A stretch of DNA of 49,010 bases from Candidatus Scybalocola faecavium (GTDB lineage: Bacteria; Bacillota; Clostridia; Lachnospirales; Lachnospiraceae). Within the stretch, counting starts at the first letter, position 1, and every line of letters starts with the position of its first letter. The stretch lies in assembly GCA_018713145.1 (NCBI GenBank), contig DVFP01000014.1, forward strand, positions 1 to 49,010. Direction: 5' to 3'. Below are positions 7,853-16,094 of this stretch, in pieces. A program made the position numbers and the translations under genes. The notes under the pieces are model-generated. The model saw nothing but the letters and a program-made list of their open reading frames with translations. It searched no databases and had not been told where the DNA came from.

Positions 7853-8732
7853 AGGGCTCCCCCTTTAAAACCGATGGACCCTTTTTGCCAAAGATTTTAT
7901 CTTCAGCGTAAACAATGTTCGAAAAGCCTCCATATTCCGGTAAATAATCCGGACGGCGCTTTGCTGCCACATAAACCCTTTCACCGGTCATGCTTTTTTC
8001 TTCAATGTGGTCATCGGTCCGGTCCATGATCTTTTTACACAGCATAATAGCATCATCCACAATAGATGCAGGTACAGGCTCCTCTCCATGTCCTCCATAA
8101 AGCCGGTCAAAATCTTTTTGGCGGGTTTTTAAAGATAAAAGACTTTCGTAATATTCTTCTACTGTTGTAGATCCATAAAGACCTAAAAGAGTGTTCAGGT
8201 TAATGGCATCCCCGGAATAAACGGTACGGTCTTTCTCATCCAGAAGCATGATCGTTCCCCGGGTATGTCCCGGTACGCCGATAACCTCCAGGGTCAGACC
8301 GCCTAAATCAAAGAAATCCCCATTATAAACCGGATAGGTTTTTACAGGCACCGGCAAAATCACATCTTCGTCCTGAAGAACGGTCCGTTTTTCAGGAGCC
8401 ATCGGTGACGGTGCGGATACATAGCCCATGCGGGATTGGGCGGAAGCGGCAAAATCCGTATACATCAGGCCAATATCATCCGGGTGGATAAAGCACCGGC
8501 CATATTCGAAGGCTGCCCCTTCGTGATCCGGATGGCCGTGGGACAGGACAAGAAACACAGGCAGCTCTGTCAGTTCTCTCACAAAGCTTTTTAAAGAGCC
8601 TACACCGGAAAGGCCGTCAAAAAGCAGGGCCCGCTCCTGCCCCTGGATCAGGTAGGCATTTTCACCGCCAAGGCCGGTGATTCTTGTCACATGATCATTG
8701 ATCTGCTGGGTAGTAAAAAATTTGTTTTGCAT
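7842..8732 (-). CDS. MBL-fold metallo-hydrolase (first of two)
   Basis: Metallo-beta-lactamase fold hydrolase (296 aa) with the zinc motif SHGHPDHEG (about residues 65-73), VPGHTRGT and YSGDAIN. It is the first gene of the operon that continues into the amidohydrolase and a second MBL gene. The start ATG at 8732 follows aaggggga. It is probably a soluble cytoplasmic enzyme; the substrate is unknown. A promoter must lie in 8733-8860, but none with a good spacer was found on the minus strand. Confidence 0.85.
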   Translation of the reverse strand: MQNKFFTTQQINDHVTRITGLGGENAYLIQGQERALLFDGLSGVGSLKSFVRELTELPVFLVLSHGHPDHEGAAFEYGRCFIHPDDIGLMYTDFAASAQSRMGYVSAPSPMAPEKRTVLQDEDVILPVPVKTYPVYNGDFFDLGGLTLEVIGVPGHTRGTIMLLDEKDRTVYSGDAINLNTLLGLYGSTTVEEYYESLLSLKTRQKDFDRLYGGHGEEPVPASIVDDAIMLCKKIMDRTDDHIEEKSMTGERVYVAAKRRPDYLPEYGGFSNIVYAEDKIFGKKGPSVLKGEPYVD

Positions 8733-8860
8733 AAAGATCCCCCTTATTTTAGTGTTTTACGGTCAATCAGACATTTTTTTCATGCAAATATGAGAAACGT
8801 GTTTATTTGACCTTGGTATTATTCTATCATGTATGCATCGTAAGGGGCAAGACAATGCAC

Positions 8861-8889
8861 TGGAAATTTCTCCGGACCCGTGGTAGAAT
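8861..8889 (+). promoter_or_regulatory. Predicted sigma-A promoter of the hyp operon
   Basis: TGGAAA (8861-8866), 17-bp spacer, TAGAAT (8884-8889; one mismatch to consensus). Transcription would start near 8896, leaving a leader of about 125 nt before hypA. Confidence 0.55.
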
Positions 8890-8901
8890 ATTACTGTCCA
8901 T

Positions 8902-8954
8902 CGGTACTGTCTTCCGAAATCTTATAGATGTAAAGATTTATGTACAAAGTACCG
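8902..8954 (+). promoter_or_regulatory. Nested hairpin in the hypA leader
   Basis: An outer stem cggtact (8902-8908)/agtaccg (8948-8954) encloses an inner stem aaatctt (8917-8923)/aagattt (8933-8939). Both arms pairs are perfect 7-mers. The nested arrangement just after the predicted start could be a metal- or redox-responsive leader, an RNA stabiliser, or chance. It matches no riboswitch consensus I can recall and has no terminator T-run. Confidence 0.35.
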
Positions 8955-9019
8955 GCGGAAAACAGTGACATCCGGAAATTACGGTTACCACAGTAAAAAT
9001 TTTGCAAGGAGACGATAAG

Positions 9020-9403
9020 ATGCATGAGCTGAGTATTACAGAAAGTATCCTTGATTATTCCTTAAAGGAAGCCAGGAAGGTACAGGCCACCAGGATCCGG
9101 GAGATCCGTTTGCTTCTTGGCCCGTTTTCCGGCATTGTTCCTGAATGTATACAAATGTATATGGAACTTTTGGCAGAAGGGACCATTGCCCAGGGAGTAA
9201 AGATCCGGGCTAAAACACTGCCCTTAAAGGTGCGGTGCCGGGACTGCGGCAGGGAAAGCGAGATTACCCGCAGACATATTGCCTGCCCTTTTTGTGATAG
9301 TCTGCGGCTGGAAATCTTATCTGCCAATGATTTTATAATAGAAAGTCTGGAGGTTGATACAGATGGAGATCAAAGTCCTTCATCAGGTCATGGAGTGGAA
9401 TAA
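9020..9403 (+). CDS. hypA: Hydrogenase nickel-insertion protein HypA
   Basis: Nickel metallochaperone (127 aa) that works with HypB to load Ni into the hydrogenase large subunit. The N-terminal MHE, with the Ni-binding His2, is present only with the start at 9020, which has aaggaga upstream; an in-frame TTG at 9002 would bury it. The zinc site is C73-x2-C76 ... C89-x2-C92. The C-terminus (DGDQSPSSGHGVE) is a short polar extension that overlaps hypB by 41 bp. It is the first gene of hypABFCDE, 3 kb from the divergently oriented ech operon. Confidence 0.94.
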   Translation: MHELSITESILDYSLKEARKVQATRIREIRLLLGPFSGIVPECIQMYMELLAEGTIAQGVKIRAKTLPLKVRCRDCGRESEITRRHIACPFCDSLRLEILSANDFIIESLEVDTDGDQSPSSGHGVE

Positions 9404-10052
9404 AGACGTAAGTGACCAGGTCCGCGCCACATTGGCGGATCACCGCATTTTTATGATAAATATAATGGGAAGTCCCGGAGCCGGGAAAACAAGCCTGATC
9501 ACCGCCCTCATCGGAAAGCTTCGTTCCCGCTTTAGAATCGGTGTTATTGAGGGAGACATTGCCGGACAGATTGACGCGGAAAGAATTTCTCAGCTGGATA
9601 TTCCGGCAATCCAGTTAAATACAGATGGTGCCTGCCATATTGAGGCCATGAGCATCCAGAATATCCTGCCTATGCTTCCGCTAAATGACCTGGATGTGAT
9701 TTTTGTGGAAAATATTGGCAACCTGGTATGCCCTGCAGAGTTTGATATTGGGGAGTCTCTTCGGATCACTATTTTAAGTATTCCCGAGGGAGACGATAAG
9801 GTTGAAAAATATCCTCTTATGTTTACAGATACGGGCTGCCTTGTGCTGAATAAGTATGATATGCTTCCTTATTTTGATTTTAATGAGAAGCGGGTGGAGC
9901 AAAACTATGAGACCGTTAATCCTAATGCTCCCCTTTACCGGGTCAGCTGCCGCAGCGGCCAGGGGTTAGACCAGCTTTGCGGCTTTTTAGAGGAAGAAAT
10001 CTCAAAGGCTTTAACACATTCCCAGGATAAGGCTCTGGAAAAAACGTTATGA
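9363..10052 (+). CDS. hypB: Hydrogenase nickel-incorporation GTPase HypB
   Basis: GTPase (229 aa) that drives Ni delivery with HypA. The Walker A motif is GSPGAGKT (residues 36-43); the NTDGACHIEA segment (C91-H92) is the conserved G-domain metal site; NKYD is the guanine-specificity motif. It lacks the N-terminal CxxGC metal motif and any His-rich stretch found in some HypB proteins, so nickel storage is unlikely. The ATG at 9363 follows ggagg inside hypA. It overlaps hypF as ATGA at 10049, consistent with tight coupling. Confidence 0.94.
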   Translation: MEIKVLHQVMEWNKDVSDQVRATLADHRIFMINIMGSPGAGKTSLITALIGKLRSRFRIGVIEGDIAGQIDAERISQLDIPAIQLNTDGACHIEAMSIQNILPMLPLNDLDVIFVENIGNLVCPAEFDIGESLRITILSIPEGDDKVEKYPLMFTDTGCLVLNKYDMLPYFDFNEKRVEQNYETVNPNAPLYRVSCRSGQGLDQLCGFLEEEISKALTHSQDKALEKTL

Positions 10053-12367
10053 TAAAACGTGTGCATTTAACCATCCGGGGAATCGTCCAGGGCGTCGGCT
10101 TCCGCCCTTTTCTTCACCGGACAGCTGCCGCCTGCCGCCTTACCGGATGGGCAAAAAATACATCCGGCGGAGTGGAAGCTCAGGTGGAGGGTGAGGAAAA
10201 AGCTATAAATGCTTTTATTGGGCAATTAAAGTCCTCTCCTCCACCGATGGCCCGTATTGAGGAAATTACGGCAAAGGATATTTTACCCTTAAAAAATGAA
10301 CGGGATTTTGTTATTTTGCCAAGCAAATCACTTTCAGAATCCACCCTTATTTCTCCGGATATTGCCACCTGCCGGGACTGTGAACGAGAGCTTTTTACCC
10401 CGTCGGACCGAAGGTATCAGTATCCTTTTATTAATTGTACCAACTGCGGCCCCAGATTTACCATCATTCGGGATCTGCCTTATGACCGGGAACAGACGGT
10501 GATGGCGGATTTTACCATGTGTCCCCGGTGCGACCGGGAGTATCATGATATTTCAGACCGGCGCTATCATGCCCAGCCGGACTGCTGTCCAAGCTGCGGC
10601 CCGAACGTATTTTTCCTGGATGGCAATGGTCAGTCGGTGCCGGGGGATCCTCTTGCCCAGGCAAGAAAGTATCTCTCTCAGGGTAAGATCATTGCCGTAA
10701 AGGGGATCGGTGGGATCCATCTGGCCTGCGATGCTTTAAATCCCAAGGCAGTCGCTTTGCTCCGCCAGAGAAAACACCGTCCCGGAAAGCCTTTGGCCCT
10801 TATGGCGGCTTCTATTGATGAAATAAAAAAAATATGTTATGTTTCTCCCGGTGAGGAGGCGCTTTTAACAGGAAGCGCCAGACCTATTGTATTATTAAAG
10901 AGAAAAGCTATAGATATGCCGGAAGGCATCTCTTTTAGCAGGCGTTTGGGAATCATGCTTCCCTACACGCCGGTCCATCTTCTTCTCTTTTATGGAGACA
11001 GTCCGCAGATCCTGGTCATGACCAGCGCCAATAGATCCGGCTGTCCGGTGATTACCGACAATGACCAAGCAGTGGAGATTTTATCCGGTATTGCCGATGG
11101 GTATCTTTTAAATAACCGTCCTATTGAGAACCGGTGTGATGATTCGGTCGTTCTGGTTTCCGGAGATAAAAACTGTTTTTTCAGGCGGAGCCGTGGCTAC
11201 GCGCCTGCGCCGCTGACCTTTCCGGGTCATGATTTTTCCGGCATCTGCGCTTTTGGAGCGGAACAGAAAGGCTCCTTTGCCCTTGGCCGGGATGAGCATG
11301 TGTTTTTAAGCCCTTATATCGGGGATATAAAAAATATGGAAACTTTTGACCACTATCTTTCCATGAAAAAGACCTATGCCCGCCTGTTTAAAATAAAGCC
11401 AAAGCTTCTTGTGTGCGACCGGCATCCGGATTACTTTTCCACCCGCGCAGCCCGGGAAACAGCAACGGAGGAGCATTTGCCTCTTCTTTCTGTATGGCAC
11501 CACCACAGCCATATGGCTTCCTGTATGGCGGAAAATGGCCTGGATGAAAAAGTGTTTGCCTTCGTCTGGGATGGGACAGGTCTTGGAGCGGACAGTACCA
11601 TCTGGGGCGGGGAATGTCTTAAAGGGGATTTTAAAAACTGTGAACAGGTTGGAAGCTTACGCCCTATTGCCCTTCCCGGAGGGGATAAGGCGGTAGAAGA
11701 AATCGGACGGATTGCAGTCTCCCTTTTATGGGACAGCGGACTTTCTCTTGCGGCAGCCCCTCTCACAGAAGAAAAGGCCAAGCTGCTCACCGCTATGTTA
11801 AACAAAAATGTGTCTTGCCCTACAGCCAGCAGTATGGGGCGGCTGTTTGACGGCGTAGGCGCTCTTTTAACCGGTATCGACCGGATTTCTTTTGACGGGG
11901 AAGGGGCCATGAAAGTGGAAGCCCTGGCAGATCGTGATCCTGATTTTAAGAAAAATGATTCACCGGTCTACCCGCTGGATTTTTATATGGATCAAGGGGT
12001 GCGCCGTTTTGATACCCGGGGCCTGATCCGGGGAATCATGGAAGATCTTTACCGACAGATTTCTCCCTCCATGGTTGCCCGGCGTTTTATGGAAACCCTT
12101 TGCTATATGGCCCTGGACCAGACTTTGGCATTAAATCGGGAGCATCTTCCCGTTGTTTTATCTGGCGGAGTTTTTCAAAATGCCTGGCTTTTGTCCGGGA
12201 TGAAACAGCTTTTGACACTGTATGGTTTTCAGGTGTATACCCATGACCGGGTATCTCCCGGGGATGAAGGCCTATCTTTAGGCCAGGTATTTATTGCCAA
12301 AGCTCAGCTTAATGAAGGAGGTTTTTTAAATGTGTCTTGCCATGCCGATGAAAATACAAAAAATTAA
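10049..12367 (+). CDS. hypF: Carbamoyltransferase HypF
   Basis: Full-length HypF (772 aa) that makes the cyanide precursor: it converts carbamoyl phosphate to an adenylate and transfers the carbamoyl group to the HypE C-terminal cysteine. Domains in order: acylphosphatase (1-90; GIVQGVGFRPF), two zinc-finger-like units with four CxxC pairs (about 108-185), YrdC-like (about 195-385; KGIGGIHLACDA), and a Kae1/TobZ-like C-terminal domain with HHHSHMASCM and VLSGGVFQN. Its 3' end overlaps hypC by 38 bp, and the hypC Shine-Dalgarno sequence lies within hypF. Confidence 0.95.
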   Translation: MIKRVHLTIRGIVQGVGFRPFLHRTAAACRLTGWAKNTSGGVEAQVEGEEKAINAFIGQLKSSPPPMARIEEITAKDILPLKNERDFVILPSKSLSESTLISPDIATCRDCERELFTPSDRRYQYPFINCTNCGPRFTIIRDLPYDREQTVMADFTMCPRCDREYHDISDRRYHAQPDCCPSCGPNVFFLDGNGQSVPGDPLAQARKYLSQGKIIAVKGIGGIHLACDALNPKAVALLRQRKHRPGKPLALMAASIDEIKKICYVSPGEEALLTGSARPIVLLKRKAIDMPEGISFSRRLGIMLPYTPVHLLLFYGDSPQILVMTSANRSGCPVITDNDQAVEILSGIADGYLLNNRPIENRCDDSVVLVSGDKNCFFRRSRGYAPAPLTFPGHDFSGICAFGAEQKGSFALGRDEHVFLSPYIGDIKNMETFDHYLSMKKTYARLFKIKPKLLVCDRHPDYFSTRAARETATEEHLPLLSVWHHHSHMASCMAENGLDEKVFAFVWDGTGLGADSTIWGGECLKGDFKNCEQVGSLRPIALPGGDKAVEEIGRIAVSLLWDSGLSLAAAPLTEEKAKLLTAMLNKNVSCPTASSMGRLFDGVGALLTGIDRISFDGEGAMKVEALADRDPDFKKNDSPVYPLDFYMDQGVRRFDTRGLIRGIMEDLYRQISPSMVARRFMETLCYMALDQTLALNREHLPVVLSGGVFQNAWLLSGMKQLLTLYGFQVYTHDRVSPGDEGLSLGQVFIAKAQLNEGGFLNVSCHADENTKN

Positions 12368-12548
12368 CGGAAACACAGCTACAGGTGAAGCCGGCGGACT
12401 GACGGAAAATATACGGGTAGATTTTATGAAAGATCTTAAGCCCGGAGATTATGTGATGGTCCATGCGGGATTTGCTATTGAAAAAATGACAGAACAGGAG
12501 GCTCTTGATAACCTGAAGTTTATGGAGGAACTGAACAATGCTTTATGA
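12330..12548 (+). CDS. hypC: Hydrogenase assembly chaperone HypC
   Basis: Small chaperone (72 aa) that, with HypD, carries the Fe(CN)2CO unit to the large subunit. It starts MCLAMPMKI: the essential Cys2 and the family N-terminus are intact, and the VHAGFAI motif near residue 45 is typical. A strong gaaggaggt ribosome site precedes the ATG at 12330 inside hypF. It overlaps hypD by 11 bp. Confidence 0.95.
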   Translation: MCLAMPMKIQKINGNTATGEAGGLTENIRVDFMKDLKPGDYVMVHAGFAIEKMTEQEALDNLKFMEELNNAL

Positions 12549-13638
12549 GAGCGCCTTTAAAAAGCCGGAGAATGTCCAGGGCATTTTAAAAAAACTTAAC
12601 CAGCTTAGCCAGGCTACCGGACCGGTAAAGCTTATGGAAATCTGCGGAACCCATACCATGGCTATTGCCAGGACCGGACTTAAGACCATCCTTCCGGAAA
12701 ATATCCGTCTTATTTCAGGCCCGGGCTGTCCGGTATGTGTTACCCCGTCAGGAGTTATGGATCAGGTGTTTGACCTGTGTCAGGATCCGGGGATCATGAT
12801 CACCAGCTATGGCGACCTGCTTAGGGTGCCGGGAACAGTCCGGGGAGACAGCCTTTTGCGGCGCAAAGCCATGGGCGCCAATGTAACAGATGTGTACTCT
12901 CCTGTAGACGCCCTGGCTTTAGCTGAAAAAAATCCTGATAAAGAAGTGATCTTTCTTGGCGTTGGATTTGAAACAACAGCGCCGGGAACCGCTGCCTGTA
13001 TCCTTCAGGCTGCCCAAATTAAGCTGAAAAATTTTTCTGTTTTATGCCTTTTAAAAAACACGGAGCCTGCTCTGCGGACTTTGATCCAGGGCGGAGATTT
13101 TTCTGTCAGCGGATTTTTGTGCCCCGGACATGTTGCTGCCATTACCGGCAGCAATGCATTTTCATTTCTGCCTGAGGACTACGGCCTTCCGGCTGTAGTG
13201 GCCGGCTTTGAGGCAGCGGACCTGCTTTATTCCATTTTAAAGCTTATGGAAATGCTGGCAGACCGCAAGCCTGCCCTTGTAAATGAATATATCCGTCTTG
13301 TACGGCCGGAGGGAAATCCAACGGCCCGGGCAATGATGGCAAAGGTATTTGAGCCTGAGGATAGTCCGTGGCGTGGCTTAGGGCTGGTTAAAAACGGCGG
13401 TCTGAAAATCCGTGAGGAATATGCTGCCTTTGACGCCGGACGCCGCTTTGGCCTTGTCCAAAAGGAAGGCCAGGATATACCCGGATGCCGCTGCGCGGAT
13501 GTGATCCGTGGTATCCTCTCTCCTGCCCGGTGTCCTTTGTTTAAAACGGTATGCACCCCATCAGACCCGGTAGGACCATGCATGGTTTCTTCAGAAGGCT
13601 CCTGTGCGGCGGCTTTTCGGTATGAGTGGTCTCAATGA
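12538..13638 (+). CDS. hypD: Hydrogenase maturation factor HypD
   Basis: Iron-sulfur scaffold (366 aa) for assembly of the Fe(CN)2CO group. Conserved redox/iron motifs: MEICGTHT (C36), GPGCPVC (C64, C67), and the C-terminal [4Fe-4S] cysteines in GCRCAD, ARCPLF and KTVC (about residues 322-340), followed by the family ending CxxxxEGxCAAAFRYE. Length and motif order are those of a normal HypD. The start overlaps hypC by 11 bp. hypE follows after 19 bp. Confidence 0.95.
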   Translation: MLYESAFKKPENVQGILKKLNQLSQATGPVKLMEICGTHTMAIARTGLKTILPENIRLISGPGCPVCVTPSGVMDQVFDLCQDPGIMITSYGDLLRVPGTVRGDSLLRRKAMGANVTDVYSPVDALALAEKNPDKEVIFLGVGFETTAPGTAACILQAAQIKLKNFSVLCLLKNTEPALRTLIQGGDFSVSGFLCPGHVAAITGSNAFSFLPEDYGLPAVVAGFEAADLLYSILKLMEMLADRKPALVNEYIRLVRPEGNPTARAMMAKVFEPEDSPWRGLGLVKNGGLKIREEYAAFDAGRRFGLVQKEGQDIPGCRCADVIRGILSPARCPLFKTVCTPSDPVGPCMVSSEGSCAAAFRYEWSQ

Positions 13639-13657
13639 TGAAAGGGAAGAAAATTAT

Positions 13658-14668
13658 ATGGAAGAAATCATTACATTAGATTATGGCAGCGGCGGAACAA
13701 AGACCTCAGAACTGATTGAGTCTATGCTGCTTCCTGCCTTTGACAATCAGGCTTTAAATGTTCTTGGCGACGGTGCGGTCCTTGACGGAAAGGAAAAACT
13801 TGTATTTTCCACAGACAGTTTTGTAGTCTCTCCCTGGCGCTTTCCGGGAGGAAATATCGGCAAACTGTGTGTTTGCGGCACAGTCAATGATATTGCCATG
13901 GCCGGAGGCCTGCCGAAATACCTGAGCTTATCTTTTATTCTTGAGGAAGGCTTTTTAGTATCCGATCTGAAGGAAATCATTGCCTCCATTGCGGAGGAAG
14001 CAAAAAAAGCGGGAGTTATTATTGCCACCGGAGACACAAAGGTTGTGGAGAGAGGCAAAGGAGACGGGATTTATATTAATACCAGCGGTATTGGTTTTGT
14101 GCGGGCTTTAGGCCTTGGAAAAGACCGGATCCTTCCGGGGGATGCAGTGATCTTAAGCGGCAGCGCCGGGCGTCACGGAGCCAGTGTCATGATGGCACGC
14201 ACAGGGCTTTTAGGGCAGGATCAGGGCCTGTCTCCATTAACCTCAGACTGTCAGATCCTTACAGATCTGGCCGGCGCCGCCCTCTCTTTGGGACAGGTAC
14301 GAATCTTACGGGATCCTACCCGGGGCGGTGTTGCTACGACTTTAAATGAATTTGTGGAAGATACGAATCTTACGATTGAATTAGATGAAACAGCGATTCC
14401 CGTTGATAAAGATGTGGAGGCAGCTTGTGATCTTCTTGGCCTGGATCCTTTATACTGCGCCTGCGAAGGCCGTATGCTGGCAGTCTGTGTTCCGGAAGCC
14501 GCCGGGGATATTGTGGCAGCGTTAAGACAGCTGCCCGGCGGCGAAGGGGCCGCCTGTATCGGAACAGTAACCGACAGCCGTCCGGGAAAGGTGGTTTTAA
14601 AAACCGCCCTTGGAGGGACCCGGCTTCTTGGAAAACTCACTGGTCAGCAGTTGCCCAGGATATGTTAG
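13658..14668 (+). CDS. hypE: Carbamoyl dehydratase HypE
   Basis: PurM/AIR-synthase-like ATPase (336 aa) that dehydrates the carbamoyl group on its own C-terminal cysteine to cyanide. The protein ends exactly PRIC, the family's acceptor tail, so it is complete. N-terminal DYGSGG and the GDGAVL, DPTRGG and GDTKV motifs form the ATP site. The ATG at 13658 follows aaaggga; the frame upstream to 13604 overlaps hypD and is rejected. It is the last gene of hypABFCDE, followed by a strong terminator. Confidence 0.95.
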   Translation: MEEIITLDYGSGGTKTSELIESMLLPAFDNQALNVLGDGAVLDGKEKLVFSTDSFVVSPWRFPGGNIGKLCVCGTVNDIAMAGGLPKYLSLSFILEEGFLVSDLKEIIASIAEEAKKAGVIIATGDTKVVERGKGDGIYINTSGIGFVRALGLGKDRILPGDAVILSGSAGRHGASVMMARTGLLGQDQGLSPLTSDCQILTDLAGAALSLGQVRILRDPTRGGVATTLNEFVEDTNLTIELDETAIPVDKDVEAACDLLGLDPLYCACEGRMLAVCVPEAAGDIVAALRQLPGGEGAACIGTVTDSRPGKVVLKTALGGTRLLGKLTGQQLPRIC

Positions 14669-14728
14669 AAGAAATCTGCCGGTAACGCTCCGGGATCATA
14701 AACGGTAGCCAAAGACGCTGCCCCACTC

Positions 14729-14760
14729 AAAAAACCTGCCAGCAAGCTGGCAGGTTTTTT
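14729..14760. terminator. Bidirectional terminator between hypE and the oxidoreductase gene
   Basis: A perfect palindrome: aaaaaa, cctgccagc (14735-14743), aa, gctggcagg (14746-14754), tttttt. It has a 9-bp GC-rich stem with A/T runs on both sides and is placed between two convergent genes, so it should serve both. Confidence 0.95.
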
Positions 14761-14764
14761 AGAC

Positions 14765-15877
14765 TTAAAATACATATTCTTTTCCTTCTGCGTCAGATTT
14801 GTAAATCGCATCCAGGATCTGAGTAACAACATAAGCCTGCTCCGGAAGAACTAACGGATCTTTGCTTTCATCAATAATGCAGTCGATCCACTGTTTTGCT
14901 TCCAGTGCGCCAGGTTCAGAAGCGCCGCCTTCAAAGTAAGCAACTTTACCGGAACCGGAAATATGCTCTTCCATAAGAAGGTTGTTTTTGCCTCTGTTGT
15001 AGATCAGTTCATCCTTAGGATAGCTGGAGCCGGAACGGATCTCAGCGCCGGCCTTTGTACCGCAAAGGGTTGTGGACGCTTCTCTGGATTCAAGGATATT
15101 CAGCGCCCAGGATGCCTCAAGGACAATGGTTGCGCCGTCTTTCATCTTAATGAAACCAAAAGCGGAATCCTCAACTTCATAGGTTTCAGGATCCCATGGG
15201 CCAAAAGCGTTGCCTTCAACAGCCTGAGGCAGATGACCAAGCTTATAATAAACAGAACCAAGTACCCGGTCCGGTTCATAATTATTCATGCACCATAAAG
15301 TAATATCCAGGGCATGAGTACCAATATCGATGAGCGGTCCGCCGCCCTGAAGGGCTTTGTTGGGGAATACGCCCCATGTAGGAACAGCTCTGCGGCGAAC
15401 AGCATGAGCCTTAGCGTAATAAATCTCACCAAGTTCGCCTTCTTCGCAGGATTTATGAAGGGCCTGGACTTCCGGTCTGAAACGATTCTGGTAACCGATA
15501 GTAAATTTCTTTCCGGATGCTTTCCATGCATCGATCATTTCTTTAGCAGCTTCCGGATTATGAGCCATAGGCTTTTCGCAGATAACATGCTTTCCGGCTT
15601 TAAATGCTGCAACAGTAATAGGGCAATGAGCAACGTTAGGTGTCAGTACGTTGACTGCATCGATTTCAGGGTCTGCCAGTAATTCATTATAGTCGGTGTA
15701 AACCTTGGCATCAGGTGTACCGTACTCTTTTGCTGCTTTTACAGCTCTCTCTTCGATCAGATCGCAGAAAGCAACAATATCCACACGGTCCTTCTGTGTT
15801 CTCAGAGAAGGTAAATGTTTCTGGTTTGCGATACCACCGCAGCCGATGATACCGATCTGAACTTTGCCGTTTTTCAT
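14765..15877 (-). CDS. Gfo/Idh/MocA family oxidoreductase
   Basis: NAD(P)-dependent sugar or inositol-type dehydrogenase (370 aa). The N-terminal Rossmann motif is GIIGCGGIANQKHLP (residues 8-22), and the conserved CEKPMA motif sits near residue 97, with the family's C-terminal alpha/beta domain after it. The start at 15877 lies 11 bp after aaggaga; upstream in-frame ATGs either overlap that site or lack one. It stands alone: a terminator follows and a 217-bp gap with two inverted repeats precedes. The substrate cannot be inferred, though the sugar isomerase/epimerase at 23237 is a family often paired with such enzymes. Confidence 0.88.
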   Translation of the reverse strand: MKNGKVQIGIIGCGGIANQKHLPSLRTQKDRVDIVAFCDLIEERAVKAAKEYGTPDAKVYTDYNELLADPEIDAVNVLTPNVAHCPITVAAFKAGKHVICEKPMAHNPEAAKEMIDAWKASGKKFTIGYQNRFRPEVQALHKSCEEGELGEIYYAKAHAVRRRAVPTWGVFPNKALQGGGPLIDIGTHALDITLWCMNNYEPDRVLGSVYYKLGHLPQAVEGNAFGPWDPETYEVEDSAFGFIKMKDGATIVLEASWALNILESREASTTLCGTKAGAEIRSGSSYPKDELIYNRGKNNLLMEEHISGSGKVAYFEGGASEPGALEAKQWIDCIIDESKDPLVLPEQAYVVTQILDAIYKSDAEGKEYVF

Positions 15878-15918
15878 AGTTTTTTGCATCTCCTTATGTA
15901 ATTTTGACCTATGTATCC

Positions 15919-15937
15919 CAGGGACATGCATGCCCTG
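15919..15937. promoter_or_regulatory. Near-palindrome upstream of the oxidoreductase gene
   Basis: caggg-acatgcatg-ccctg: perfect 5-bp arms around an atgcat centre, about 40 bp upstream of the 15877 start codon. It could be an operator or a short leader hairpin. No regulator gene adjoins it. Confidence 0.3.
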
Positions 15938-15961
15938 TACAGCAAGTCCCGCAGGGAAGAT

Positions 15962-15977
15962 AAAACAGGACTGTTTT
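15962..15977. promoter_or_regulatory. Inverted repeat upstream of the oxidoreductase gene
   Basis: aaaacag-ga-ctgtttt, perfect 7-bp arms with a 2-bp centre, about 85 bp upstream of the 15877 start. The tight centre argues for a protein-binding site over an RNA hairpin. Confidence 0.35.
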
Positions 15978-16094
15978 AAGACTTTTAGACCTGAAATCTT
16001 CTTAATAGATCAGCACCTATATATTAGCATTTTCTGTTATAATTTGCAAACATTTTAACAAACTTTACTTAATTTTGCCAAGGCGGATCATCTT

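Noticed and set aside
8902..8954. Known metal riboswitch (NiCo/czcD type) upstream of hypA
   Set aside because: The conserved core and the multi-stem layout of that class are not apparent; only simple nested stems are seen.
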